A stretch of 64,000 nucleotides of DNA from positions 3,495,001 through 3,559,000 of the forward strand of contig NZ_LS483470.1 in NCBI RefSeq assembly GCF_900478135.1, read 5' to 3'. This DNA comes from Leminorella richardii. Lineage in GTDB: Bacteria; Pseudomonadota; Gammaproteobacteria; Enterobacterales; Enterobacteriaceae. Made by a program: the position numbers and the translations under genes. The notes beneath the pieces were generated by a model. The model did not search any database, was not told the DNA's origin, and saw only the letters and a program-made list of their open reading frames with translations. Below are positions 18,660 to 27,543 of the stretch, in pieces; within the stretch, counting starts at the first letter, position 1, and each line of letters starts with the position of its first letter.

Positions 18660-19685
18660 TTAGCAAATCCTCGGCAGCGGCTCGCTATGGGGAAGATCCA
18701 GCAGTCGAGTAGCGCCGAAAATACCGGTAAGCTGAACGCGCTTGGTATCCGTTACGGTGCCGATAGTCGCTGCGTCCTGCCCCAGAGGATGCGCCCGAAG
18801 ACGGGTTAACGTTTCCTGCTCGGCTTCTGGTGCAACCACGATCACCAGCTTGCCTTCATTGGCAAAGTTAAGCGGCTCTAGGCCAAGCAGCTCACACACG
18901 CCGCGCACCGCGTTCTTCACCGGCAGCGCGCCTTCGTTAATCGACATGCCGCAGCCGCTGGATGCAGCGAACTCGTGCAGAATGGCGGTAACCCCACCGC
19001 GAGTCGCATCGCGTAGAGCCCGAACGCCGGGAATATCGCGCAGCGGGGCAATCAGCGGCGTCAGCACCGCGCAGTCGCTTTCAAGCTCAGCTTCAAGCCC
19101 CAGCCCCTCTCGCAGATTGAGGATCGTGGCACCATGATCCCCTAACGTTCCGCTAACCAAAATCCGGTCACCGGGTTGAATATGCTGTGCGCCCCACTGA
19201 ATAGAGGCAGGAATAGCACCTATTCCTGCGGTATTAATAAAGACCTTATCTGCCGCGCCGCGCTGCACCACTTTGGTGTCGCCTGTGACGATTTCTACGC
19301 CCGCTTCGGCCGCCGTTTTCGCCATAGAGATAACAATCTGCTCCAGATCCTTCAGCGGCAGCCCTTCTTCAAGAATAAATCCACAGGAAAGATACTGAGG
19401 CACCGCGCCGCTCACCGCCACGTCGTTTACCGTACCACACACCGCCAGCTTGCCAATATTGCCACCGGGGAAAAACACTGGGTCAATAACGTAGCTATCG
19501 GTGCTGAACGCCAGACGATCGCCGAGCTGGGTCAGCTTAGAAAGAGGAATACGCGCCTGATCTTCGCGCTCGTTAAGCGCCGCATTGGAGAACGCCTGTA
19601 AAAACAGGCTTTCGATCAGCTGCTGCATAGCCTGACCGCCGCTGCCGTGCGCCATAGTCACGACGTCTTTTTCACTAAATGACAT
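18660..19685 (-). CDS. hypE: Hydrogenase maturation factor HypE
   Basis: Dehydrates the carbamoyl group received from HypF to give the thiocyanate that becomes the cyanide ligand of the NiFe site. The 341-residue PurM/AIRS-fold protein has the N-terminal MAHGSGGQAMQQLIESLF and DAVFFPGGNIGKLAVCGT-like regions and ends PRIC with the essential C-terminal cysteine. It is the last gene of the hyb-hyp operon, 12 bp after hypD. Confidence 0.96.
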   Translation of the reverse strand: MSFSEKDVVTMAHGSGGQAMQQLIESLFLQAFSNAALNEREDQARIPLSKLTQLGDRLAFSTDSYVIDPVFFPGGNIGKLAVCGTVNDVAVSGAVPQYLSCGFILEEGLPLKDLEQIVISMAKTAAEAGVEIVTGDTKVVQRGAADKVFINTAGIGAIPASIQWGAQHIQPGDRILVSGTLGDHGATILNLREGLGLEAELESDCAVLTPLIAPLRDIPGVRALRDATRGGVTAILHEFAASSGCGMSINEGALPVKNAVRGVCELLGLEPLNFANEGKLVIVVAPEAEQETLTRLRAHPLGQDAATIGTVTDTKRVQLTGIFGATRLLDLPHSEPLPRIC

Positions 19686-19697
19686 GCTTAGTATCCG

Positions 19698-20804
19698 TTA
19701 ACGACGATATTGATAGTAGGCGGCGCAGGCGCCTTCGGAAGAAACCATCAGCGCGCCAAAGGCGTTTTGCGGCGTACAGCGAGTGCCGAACAGCGGGCAT
19801 TCGTTAGGCTTACAGCGCCCGGTCAGCACATCGCCACAGCGAGCATCAGGATCGTCCGCTACCCGGTGTTCTTGGGTATTAAAACGCAGCTCGGCATCAA
19901 ACTCGCGGTAGGCTGGCGTTAAGCGCACGCCGGATCCGGCAATTTCCCCTAACCCGCGCCACTCGCTGCTTTCTTTTAGCTCAAATACGTCATCCAGCGC
20001 CTTTTGCGCGATGGCGTTGCCCTGCACGGGCACAATCCGCTTGTACTGGTTTTCAACCTCGCAGCGTCCGTCTTTAAGCTGTTCCACCAGCATAGACAGC
20101 GCCTGTAGAATATCGAGAGGCTCAAAGCCGGTTACCACCAGCGGCTTGTGAAACTCTTCAGTAATAAAGCCGTATGGGGTGGTGCCAATCACCATGCTGA
20201 CGTGGCCCGGAGCCAAAAAGCCGTCAATGCGCACGTCAGGCTGCTCTAGCAGGCTTCTGAGCGTGGGAATAATGGTGATGTGCTGGCAAAAAACGGTGAA
20301 GTTATTGATCCCACGGCGCTTGGCCTGCTGTAGCGTTATCGCCGTACTCGGCATGGTGGTTTCAAACCCCAGACCGAAAAAGACTACCTGCTTATCGGGA
20401 TTCTGCTCAGCAAAGGTTAAGGCATCCAGCGGAGAGTAGACGATACGCACGTCCGCACCGCGGCGCTTGGCGTCAAGCAGAGAACCACTGCGCCCCGGTA
20501 CACGCATAGCGTCACCGTAGGTGCAGAAAATGGTGTTGGGCCGCTCGGCTATCTCAATACAGCCGTCAATCCGCCCCATCGGCAGCACACACACCGGGCA
20601 ACCGGGGCCGTGCACGAACTCAATTTCCGGAGGTAAAAGCTGATCGATGCCAAACTTGTAAATCGCGTGGGTGTGCCCGCCGCAAACTTCCATCAGCTGT
20701 AGCGGGCGCTGCTTCGCCCAGGATATTTCTGAAACGGTACGCGCTATGCGCGAAAGCAGCGCCTTGGCCAGTTCAGGATCGCGAAACTCATCTACGTACT
20801 GCAT
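19698..20804 (-). CDS. hypD: Hydrogenase maturation factor HypD
   Basis: Iron-sulfur scaffold on which the Fe(CN)2CO group is assembled with HypC/HybG. Conserved cysteines lie in CGGHTH, GPGCPVCVLP and the C-terminal RCGDVLTGRCKPNECPLF and SEGACAAY segments. The start at 20804 (MQYVDEFRDP) is chosen because GGAG lies six bases upstream and it aligns with the E. coli N-terminus. An in-frame ATG five codons earlier (20819) and one at 20828 are possible. With the chosen start it has 368 residues and overlaps hybG by 17 bases. Confidence 0.93.
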   Translation of the reverse strand: MQYVDEFRDPELAKALLSRIARTVSEISWAKQRPLQLMEVCGGHTHAIYKFGIDQLLPPEIEFVHGPGCPVCVLPMGRIDGCIEIAERPNTIFCTYGDAMRVPGRSGSLLDAKRRGADVRIVYSPLDALTFAEQNPDKQVVFFGLGFETTMPSTAITLQQAKRRGINNFTVFCQHITIIPTLRSLLEQPDVRIDGFLAPGHVSMVIGTTPYGFITEEFHKPLVVTGFEPLDILQALSMLVEQLKDGRCEVENQYKRIVPVQGNAIAQKALDDVFELKESSEWRGLGEIAGSGVRLTPAYREFDAELRFNTQEHRVADDPDARCGDVLTGRCKPNECPLFGTRCTPQNAFGALMVSSEGACAAYYQYRR

Positions 20805-21084
20805 CACCTGCTCCGGCATTAATGCCAAGGAAATCGCCGACTTCGTGCTCCAGAGCGCTCATAGCCATCAGCGCCTCCATGGTAGCCTTAGCCTCTTCTT
20901 CATCGATAATGCTCATTGCAAAGCCGACGTGAACCAGTACCCACTGCCCTAAAAGCTCAGCGGGTTCTCCTTCGCAGATAAGTCCAATGTTGACGTCACG
21001 CTTCACGCCGCAGACGTCAACCTGCGCCAGTTGATGAATATCGTTTCCTACGGCAACGATTTGACCGGGTACACCTAAGCACAT
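20788..21084 (-). CDS. hybG: HypC-family hydrogenase maturation chaperone HybG
   Basis: Carries the Fe(CN)2CO precursor with HypD and delivers it to the HybC large subunit. The start at 21084 gives the required MCLGVPGQ N-terminus, whose Cys2 is the functional ligand. The body (DIHQLAQVDVCGVKRDVNIG, LVHVGFAMSIIDEEEA) matches HybG rather than HypC. At 98 residues it has a tail about 16 residues longer than E. coli HybG; the tail runs into the hypD start. Confidence 0.93.
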   Translation of the reverse strand: MCLGVPGQIVAVGNDIHQLAQVDVCGVKRDVNIGLICEGEPAELLGQWVLVHVGFAMSIIDEEEAKATMEALMAMSALEHEVGDFLGINAGAGDAVRR

Positions 21085-22292
21085 AGCTGACTCTCCAACC
21101 ACGACAGCCAGGCATCCATACCTTCACCGCTGGTCGCTGATACTTTAATGACTAAAATTTCTGGATTGACTCTGCGCGCGTTGGCAATGCAGGCATCGAC
21201 ATCGAAGCTTAAGTGAGGCAGCAGATCAACCTTGTTGAGCAACATCACCTTAGAGGCTGCAAACATATGGGGGTACTTCAGAGGCTTGTCTTCCCCTTCT
21301 GTCACGGAAAGTACCGCAACCTTCGCGCGCTCGCCTAAGTCGAAGCTGGCTGGGCACACCAGATTGCCGACGTTTTCAATAAACAGCACGCTGTCTTTCT
21401 GCAAAGCGAGACGCGCTGAAGCGTCCTGCACCATTTGCGCATCCAGATGGCAGCCTTTACCGGTATTCACCTGAATTGCCGGTACGCCAGTGGCGCGAAT
21501 GCGCTCTGCATCGTTAGTCGTCTGCTGATCCCCTTCAATCACCGCACAGGACAGCCTGTCTTTCAGGCGCATCAGCGTTTCGGTCAGCAGAGTAGTCTTA
21601 CCAGAACCAGGGCTGGAAACCAGATTCAATGCCAGAATATGCTGTTCGGTAAAGTAGGCGCGGTTGTGTTCGGCCAGATGGTTGTTCTTGCTCAGCACGT
21701 CCATCTCAATTTGCAGCATGCGCTTCTGGCCCATACCCGGAGCATGCGTTCCCGCTTCGCCGTGGCCGTAGTCCAGATCGTTGCCAAGCTCGCGCGGCGC
21801 AAAAGCCTCTTCCGACTGCTTTGCTGCCGCGTTTTCCATTTCAAGCTCAAACTCCACATCGCCCATCTTGTTGGCAATCGCTGTATGCACATGGTGGTGC
21901 ACGTCGCCCTGATGGTGATAGTGGTGATGAATAATTACCGTGCGCGGCAGGCGCTCATCGCGGTCGTGAGAATGGGAATGGTCGTGCTCATGCGCGTGGT
22001 GATGACCGTAAGCATGATGATGGTCGTGCTCGTGGTCATGATGATGACTGTGCCCGTGAGCGTGATGGTGGTCATGCTCGTGGTCATGATTGTGACTGTG
22101 CCCGTGAGCGTGATGATGGTCGTGCTCGTGGTCATGATGATGACTGTGCCCGTGAGCGTGATGATGGTCGTGCTCGTGGTCATGATGATGACTGTGCCCG
22201 TGAGCGTGATGGTGGTCGTGCTCATGGTGATGGCCGTGTTCGTCGCCTTCAATCCGCCGCTCGCCAGCGGCGCATCCGCAGGTAGTACACAT
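21075..22292 (-). CDS. hypB: Nickel-insertion GTPase HypB with expanded histidine-rich domain
   Basis: GTPase that donates nickel to the hydrogenase large subunit. The start at 22292 gives the conserved MCTTCGC high-affinity nickel motif. Residues about 19-130 hold over 60 histidines, including four tandem 16-residue units (HGHSHHHDHEHDHHHA type, 31-94). The C-terminal GTPase domain has the P-loop SSPGSGKTTLL, EGDQQTTNDA, CHLDAQM and NKVDLLPHL. At 405 residues it is about 115 longer than E. coli HypB (290), all from the histidine region. Such regions store nickel in other HypB proteins; here storage is inferred. It overlaps hybG by 10 bases. Confidence 0.95.
   Translation of the reverse strand: MCTTCGCAAGERRIEGDEHGHHHEHDHHHAHGHSHHHDHEHDHHHAHGHSHHHDHEHDHHHAHGHSHNHDHEHDHHHAHGHSHHHDHEHDHHHAYGHHHAHEHDHSHSHDRDERLPRTVIIHHHYHHQGDVHHHVHTAIANKMGDVEFELEMENAAAKQSEEAFAPRELGNDLDYGHGEAGTHAPGMGQKRMLQIEMDVLSKNNHLAEHNRAYFTEQHILALNLVSSPGSGKTTLLTETLMRLKDRLSCAVIEGDQQTTNDAERIRATGVPAIQVNTGKGCHLDAQMVQDASARLALQKDSVLFIENVGNLVCPASFDLGERAKVAVLSVTEGEDKPLKYPHMFAASKVMLLNKVDLLPHLSFDVDACIANARRVNPEILVIKVSATSGEGMDAWLSWLESQLCA
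22011..22202. repeat. Four in-frame 48-bp tandem repeats inside hypB
   Basis: Four consecutive 48-bp units encode HGHS(H/N)HDHEHDHHHA. The third unit differs by one codon (His to Asn), and there are a few synonymous differences. A partial twelve-residue unit precedes them (22203-22238). The structure is prone to slipped-strand expansion or contraction without loss of frame. Confidence 0.95.
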
Positions 22293-22376
22293 AAAGTCTC
22301 CCTCGGGAATAATCCCGTCACGGTTTGGAAGCCAAGCCGCGTGCAAAAAAGCCACTACAGCGACCAGTGCTTCAGA

Positions 22377-22718
22377 TTATTCAACTTCGATTTCTTTAAT
22401 CTGTAGTGTATCACCGTTGTCGACACGGAGTCGAAGCCCTTGGCAATGTGGGCACTGTGCCTCGTGGCTGGTGATTTCTACTTCTCGGCTACAGTCCCAG
22501 CACCAGGCCTGCGCCGCTTTGTGAATGATATGCAGCTGACTGCCTTCTGCTACCGTGCCGCGACAGGCGATGTCGAAACCAAATCGTAGCGCACCCTCTT
22601 CCACACATGACAGCGCGCCAATCTCCAGCCATACAGCAGTGACGCGCTTAACGCCGTGCTGAGCCGCCTGTTGCGAAATAATATCAACGGTGCTTTGGCA
22701 GAGGGACAGCTCATGCAT
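22377..22718 (-). CDS. hybF: Hydrogenase nickel incorporation protein HybF (HypA family)
   Basis: Works with HypB to insert nickel into hydrogenase-2. The start at 22718 gives MHELSLCQSTVDII, with the nickel-binding MHE motif. It has 113 residues, the E. coli HybF length. The zinc site is CWDC...CPHC. The sequence follows HybF closely (HGVKRVTAVWLEIGALSCVE). It overlaps hybE by eight bases. Confidence 0.96.
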   Translation of the reverse strand: MHELSLCQSTVDIISQQAAQHGVKRVTAVWLEIGALSCVEEGALRFGFDIACRGTVAEGSQLHIIHKAAQAWCWDCSREVEITSHEAQCPHCQGLRLRVDNGDTLQIKEIEVE

Positions 22719-23202
22719 CGCCGCTGTTCCTGAGGCCAAACAATAGCGCACGACGATCGCGTTGGGCGGGTGCGTCAGGGTCACTGACTGGCATCGACAG
22801 CAGCATCCGCGCACTGTCATTTGTCAACTGTACGCCCTGCTCCGGCGTAAGGTGTCGCTCGATAGGAGACATCAGAGAACAGGTTAAATATTGGGAAACA
22901 CCCTCCAGCTCACCAACAGTAAACGTCATGGTGCCATAGGGCATTGTCAGTCCGATTTTTTCGCTAACCTTACGCTTTGGCCAAATCTGGTCTGGTCCGG
23001 GGAAAATCAGCGCGCTCAGCATCCAGGGGGTGACAGCACAGCCAACCCACTGGCCTTCAAACAGGGTAAAGCCGGACACATAGACCGGCATATTTGGATG
23101 CAGAAAAGAGAGGTCGTGCATTGACTGCTTGGCGATAGCCTCAAAGGCAGCCTGAACCAGCGGCGTCGGGCTTTCCGCGTAGCCTAAAATCTCGTCGGAC
23201 AT
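22711..23202 (-). CDS. hybE: Hydrogenase-2 chaperone HybE
   Basis: A Tat proofreading chaperone for HybO/HybC with 163 residues (E. coli 162). It is a rubredoxin-like family member without cysteine clusters and contains FLHPNMPVYVSGFTLFEGQW and VTPWMLSALIFPGP. It lies between hybD and hybF in the standard order. Confidence 0.95.
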   Translation of the reverse strand: MSDEILGYAESPTPLVQAAFEAIAKQSMHDLSFLHPNMPVYVSGFTLFEGQWVGCAVTPWMLSALIFPGPDQIWPKRKVSEKIGLTMPYGTMTFTVGELEGVSQYLTCSLMSPIERHLTPEQGVQLTNDSARMLLSMPVSDPDAPAQRDRRALLFGLRNSGDA

Positions 23203-23204
23203 GT

Positions 23205-23690
23205 TTACTGCTCCTTGGGAATCGCTTCCACGCCGGATTCACGTAAAGCGGCGAGCACTTCCTGCAGCGCAGGTTCAATCATCGCTTCTACGGTTGCCGT
23301 CATACCGATATGCGGCTCAAGGGATTCTGGGATCACGCCGACAAGCGTCAGCTTACGGGGGAATTCCCCCGTAAAGCGGAGGGCCGACAGAACGTCGGCC
23401 AAGCCTAACTGATGCGGAGAGATCTTATTAGTAAACAGCGTCGGAACTTCTTCGTCGCGCAGGATCATGATCGTCCCCGGCGTACGCTTTTTGGAAACCA
23501 CGGCATCGGCGATAATCAGATGATCACGGTCTGCCATCATTTCCAGCAGTTCCATACCAGCGGTACCGCCGTCAAGAACTTCTACGTAATCCGGTAACTC
23601 GTATCGCTGCTCAAGAGCCTCAACGATACGAACCCCAATGGCTTCGTCGGTCAACAGCACGTTGCCGACGCCTAATACTAATATCCGCAT
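23205..23690 (-). CDS. hybD: Hydrogenase-2 maturation endopeptidase HybD
   Basis: Removes the C-terminal 15 residues of HybC after nickel insertion. It has 161 residues and begins MRILVLGVGNVLLTDEAIGV, with the nickel-binding Glu and Asp residues of the family (TDEAIG, LDGGTAGMELL). Its start overlaps the hybC stop by one base. Confidence 0.96.
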   Translation of the reverse strand: MRILVLGVGNVLLTDEAIGVRIVEALEQRYELPDYVEVLDGGTAGMELLEMMADRDHLIIADAVVSKKRTPGTIMILRDEEVPTLFTNKISPHQLGLADVLSALRFTGEFPRKLTLVGVIPESLEPHIGMTATVEAMIEPALQEVLAALRESGVEAIPKEQ

Positions 23691-25393
23691 TAAAGAACCT
23701 TAACTGTAACTACATCGTTGCCATCAGCGTCAACCACGTGCACCGCACAGGCCATGCAAGGGTCGAAGGAGTGAATGGTACGAACCACTTCCAGCGGCTT
23801 CGCCGGATCGGCAATCGGCGTTCCGACCAGAGACTGCTCGTAAGGCCCAACTTCACCGTTTTCGTTACGCGGTGCAGAGTTCCAAGTCGTCGGTACTACC
23901 GCCTGATAGTTAGCGATCTTGCCGCCCTTAATGACCATCCAGTGAGACAGCATACCGCGCGGAGCCTCTAGGAAGCCAACGCCTTTGTACTCGACGTTAG
24001 GATCGATGTTCGGCTTAACGAAGGTCACGTGGTCGCCGGTACCGATATTGGCAATCAGCGCCTTAAACTGATCCTGCAGCACCTGCTGTAGCTCACAGGC
24101 GTGAACGGTACGACCGATAACGCGACCCAGCGTAGAGTGAAGATCGTCAACGCCGATAGTTTTGCCGGTCAGAGCCGTGTAAAGCGCCCCAATTTCTTCA
24201 ACCTTAGCCTTGGTTGCTTCGTGACCAGCCGCCAGCTTACACAGCATGTTGGCTAATGGACCCACTTCAACAGCCTTGCCGTAGAAGGTTGGAGACTTAA
24301 CCCATGAGTATTTACCGTCAGCGTCCCAACCGGTGTAGTTAGGAATTGTAGTACCTTCCCACGGTGCCTGCGGCTCTTCGTCTTTATACCAAGCGTGCTT
24401 CGCGCTCTCTTCAATGCCCTTGATCAGATATTCGTCTGACTGAGAGTCAATGCGGCGGAACGTCGACAGATCGCTGTTGGTGATATAGCCACCGGGGAAC
24501 AGGAAGCTGCCGTTTTTGCGATCGGTCGGGAATTCAGGGGTACTCAGATAGTTCACTGAGCCTCTGCCGAGCGCCAGCCACTCTGGGTAGAACGCGGCAA
24601 TAACGGCGGTATCCACTTTGTACACCTGCTCAACGAAGTCGCTTAAGCGATCGATGAAGGACTTGATGTACATCAGGCGCTCAAGGTTCAGCACTCCCAG
24701 GCCGTCCAGATTGATTGGGTTGGCAACGCCGCCCACAGCCAGGTTTTGAATGTGTGGAGTCTTACCCCCCAGCAGTGCAACAACGCGGTTAGCGTCACGC
24801 TGGCACTCCAGCGCCTGCAGGTAGTGGGCAACAGCAATCAGGTTCACTTCAGGCGGCAGCTTCATGGCCGGGTGACCCCAGTAGCCGTTGGCGAAGATAC
24901 CCAGCTGACCGCTGGCAACCAGATCCTTGATCTTGTTTTGTACCTTAGTGAACTCTTCAGCGCTGTTCTGGTGCCAAGTAGACACGCCCTTCAGCAGGGC
25001 TTCCGCTTTAGCCGGATCGGCCTGCAGCGCGGAAGTGATGTCTACCCAGTCCAGTGCGGACAGCTGATAGAAGTGAACAATGTGGTCGTGCGTGGTGTGC
25101 GCGGCCAGAATGATGTTACGGATGTACTGCGCGTTAAGCGGCACGTCAATATTCAGCGCGCTTTCAGCGGCGCGAACGGAGGCCAGTGCGTGAGTGGTAG
25201 TACACACACCGCAGATACGTTGAACAATCATCCAAGCATCGCGAGGATCCTTGTCCTTTACGATCTCTTCCATACCGCGCCACATGGTTGCTGACGCCCA
25301 GGCTTTGGAGACAACTCCGTTCTCAATTTCGCAGTCAATGCGCAAGTGACCTTCGATACGCGTTACCGGGTCAATAGTGATTCGTTGGCTCAT
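23690..25393 (-). CDS. hybC: Hydrogenase-2 large (NiFe) subunit HybC
   Basis: Catalytic subunit for periplasmic H2 oxidation. It is exactly 567 residues as in E. coli. The NiFe ligands are the two CxxC pairs, RICGVCTTTHA near residue 60 and DPCMACAVH near the C-terminus. The 15-residue tail after CAVH (VVDADGNDVVTVKVL) is the piece removed by HybD. It has no signal peptide and is exported with HybO. It overlaps hybB by four bases. Confidence 0.98.
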   Translation of the reverse strand: MSQRITIDPVTRIEGHLRIDCEIENGVVSKAWASATMWRGMEEIVKDKDPRDAWMIVQRICGVCTTTHALASVRAAESALNIDVPLNAQYIRNIILAAHTTHDHIVHFYQLSALDWVDITSALQADPAKAEALLKGVSTWHQNSAEEFTKVQNKIKDLVASGQLGIFANGYWGHPAMKLPPEVNLIAVAHYLQALECQRDANRVVALLGGKTPHIQNLAVGGVANPINLDGLGVLNLERLMYIKSFIDRLSDFVEQVYKVDTAVIAAFYPEWLALGRGSVNYLSTPEFPTDRKNGSFLFPGGYITNSDLSTFRRIDSQSDEYLIKGIEESAKHAWYKDEEPQAPWEGTTIPNYTGWDADGKYSWVKSPTFYGKAVEVGPLANMLCKLAAGHEATKAKVEEIGALYTALTGKTIGVDDLHSTLGRVIGRTVHACELQQVLQDQFKALIANIGTGDHVTFVKPNIDPNVEYKGVGFLEAPRGMLSHWMVIKGGKIANYQAVVPTTWNSAPRNENGEVGPYEQSLVGTPIADPAKPLEVVRTIHSFDPCMACAVHVVDADGNDVVTVKVL

Positions 25394-26568
25394 GCTTTGC
25401 TCGCCTCTTGGTGCTTATTAACGTGATTTTTTAAAGGAGGAATAATCGGCAGCAGACGAATAAGTAAGATATAGGCACATATCTCAATAGCCACGAAGCC
25501 AATTGTAATTAACAGTTCTTCCCACCTTGGGAAGTAGTGATAACCGCCGCCCGGATTGAAGGCGACCAGCGAGTAGGACATACGCCACATCGCGCAGCCC
25601 AGCAGCATACTCAGCGCGCCGATAAACAGCATGCGAGAGTCGTTCAGCATCTTCGGTACACGGAATACTACCAGCGGGAACGCCAGCAGCAGAATTTCAA
25701 TCCAGAACATCATGGAGTAGAAATCGCCCGCAAATACGTAAGAGAGCTTATCGCGATAGATCAGCTCGCCAAAGCGCGCCGCCAGGAACAGTACTAGGAA
25801 GACGCTTAGAGTTCCGATGAGCTTTTTAAACAGCGATTTCTCATCAGGCCCGTTGCCTTTGAGTCCGGACTGAACCAAAGAACCCTCAAAAATCACGATC
25901 GAGAAGCCCATGATAAATGCCGTAAACAGAGAGAACAGCGGCAGCATTTCATAGCTTTGCCACAGCGGATGCACTTTGTGACCTGCTGCGATCATCAGTG
26001 AACCCATTGATGACTGGTGCATCGTCGGCAGCAGGGCGCCTAGAGCAATGATAAAGAACATCGCCTTGTTAAGACGCTTCAGCGAGACTTTCCACCCCAG
26101 ACGTTCCAACAGTGCAGGAGCAAACTCCAGCGCCATCACGCCGATATAGATAGTCATACACACCGCCGTTTCAAACAGCACCGAGTTCACGTTAAAGTGC
26201 CCCGGAATGTAGAAGTACGGCAGGTTCCAGTAGCGGCCTACGTCGATAGTGATAGACAAGCCGCCCAGTGAGTAACCGAACAGGCTAGCTAGCAGCGCAG
26301 GACGAACCAGCGGGTGGTATTCGCCTTTATTAAATACGTAAACCGCCCAGGCCAGCGCCCATCCGCCACAGGCGAAGCCGGTGCCGATAAGCAGGTCAAA
26401 AGCGATCCAGATACCCCAAGGGTAGCCGCCGTTCAGGTCGGATACAGAACCCAGACCAAAAACCAGACGCTTAACGATGAAGATCAGGCAAAGAATAACC
26501 AAAGGCCCGAAGATCACGATCGGTTTACTAATGAGTTTCCCGCCCAGCGGTTTTGGATCATGACTCAT
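25390..26568 (-). CDS. hybB: Hydrogenase-2 membrane subunit HybB (NrfD family)
   Basis: An integral membrane protein of 392 residues with about ten hydrophobic segments that passes electrons from HybA to menaquinone. It begins MSHDPKPLGGKLISKPIVIF, and the conserved region NGGYPWGIWIAFDLLIGTG is near residue 45. It overlaps hybA by eleven bases. Confidence 0.97.
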   Translation of the reverse strand: MSHDPKPLGGKLISKPIVIFGPLVILCLIFIVKRLVFGLGSVSDLNGGYPWGIWIAFDLLIGTGFACGGWALAWAVYVFNKGEYHPLVRPALLASLFGYSLGGLSITIDVGRYWNLPYFYIPGHFNVNSVLFETAVCMTIYIGVMALEFAPALLERLGWKVSLKRLNKAMFFIIALGALLPTMHQSSMGSLMIAAGHKVHPLWQSYEMLPLFSLFTAFIMGFSIVIFEGSLVQSGLKGNGPDEKSLFKKLIGTLSVFLVLFLAARFGELIYRDKLSYVFAGDFYSMMFWIEILLLAFPLVVFRVPKMLNDSRMLFIGALSMLLGCAMWRMSYSLVAFNPGGGYHYFPRWEELLITIGFVAIEICAYILLIRLLPIIPPLKNHVNKHQEASKA

Positions 26569-27541
26569 GATCGTCTCCTCCTTCGTGATGGTCGTTCTTA
26601 GTATTGCGACGAACCAGCACGGTCAAGCCCGCTAAAACGGCCAATGGCAGCATCATGCCCTTGTACACCGTATGTTGGATGTTCTCAGAGCGCGCCCCGG
26701 TAGAGAGTTCCGCCACTTCTGGCAGATCCAGATTCTTGAACGGAACCCCGGTCAAGACCAGAACCTGTGTACCGCCACCCTCTTTTTCACCGTACAGGTG
26801 CGGATAGTACTTAGGCACCGTATGCAGGTAAGGATCGTTGGCATGCAGAGTCTGACGCGGATAGCCGTATTCTGAACCCGGCTTCAGCTCAAGACGTTTC
26901 TTGGCTTCTGCCAGCAGTTCCTCACGGGTACCGAAAATGACTGCACCAGCGGGACATACTTCAACACAGCCCGGCAGGCCGCCTTTGTCCAGACGCTCAA
27001 CGCCCTTCTGGTTACACAGCTCACACTTGTGCAGCGCGCCAAACGGGTTGTCATAGTCATACTTGGGAATGTTGTAAGGGCAGCCCACCATACAGTATCG
27101 GCAGCCGGTACAAACATCAGCGTTATAGTGAACGATGCCGGTTTTTGGATCTTTTTTCAGCGCCGAAACCGGGCATACAGAAACACAGTTCGGGTCGACA
27201 CAGTGCATACACTGCTTTTTAATGTAGGCATATCCGTCGACTTCTTGATCCTTATGCTCACCGCTGCCGCTGCTCCATACCTGAATAATGTTGTTGGTAT
27301 AGGGAGACAGCTTGTCGTTATTCGACCACGTTTGCGACCCTTTCGGGTTGCGCTCAGGATGGTTGATATCCTGACATTTGGTCACACAGGCCTGACAGCC
27401 TACGCACAGCGTTGAGTCATAAAGCATGCCCAGCGAGCCGGGAATCGGGGGCCGGTTTTCCGCCGCAGCGAAGCTAGTGGAAGTACCTCCCACCAGCAGC
27501 GCGCCGCCGGAAGCGACTTTTAAAAAATTGCGTCTATTCAC
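26558..27541 (-). CDS. hybA: Hydrogenase-2 ferredoxin-like subunit HybA
   Basis: Periplasmic iron-sulfur protein linking HybO/HybC to HybB. The 327-residue product has a Tat signal (NRRNFLKVASGGALLVGG), four cysteine clusters (CVGCQACVTKC, CMHCVDPNCVSVCP, CTGCRYCMVGCP, and later CELC...CVEVCP), and a C-terminal membrane anchor (about residues 293-312). It follows hybO by two bases. Confidence 0.97.
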   Translation of the reverse strand: MNRRNFLKVASGGALLVGGTSTSFAAAENRPPIPGSLGMLYDSTLCVGCQACVTKCQDINHPERNPKGSQTWSNNDKLSPYTNNIIQVWSSGSGEHKDQEVDGYAYIKKQCMHCVDPNCVSVCPVSALKKDPKTGIVHYNADVCTGCRYCMVGCPYNIPKYDYDNPFGALHKCELCNQKGVERLDKGGLPGCVEVCPAGAVIFGTREELLAEAKKRLELKPGSEYGYPRQTLHANDPYLHTVPKYYPHLYGEKEGGGTQVLVLTGVPFKNLDLPEVAELSTGARSENIQHTVYKGMMLPLAVLAGLTVLVRRNTKNDHHEGGDDHES

Positions 27542-27543
27542 GG

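Noticed and set aside
22011..22202. Regular 48-bp repeats considered as a CRISPR array
   Set aside because: The units are contiguous with no unique spacers, and all lie in the hypB reading frame.
21435..22406. A 323-codon open frame opposite hypB
   Set aside because: It is the complement of the histidine repeats (Val/Met-rich text) and of the HypB GTPase domain; an artefact of codon composition.
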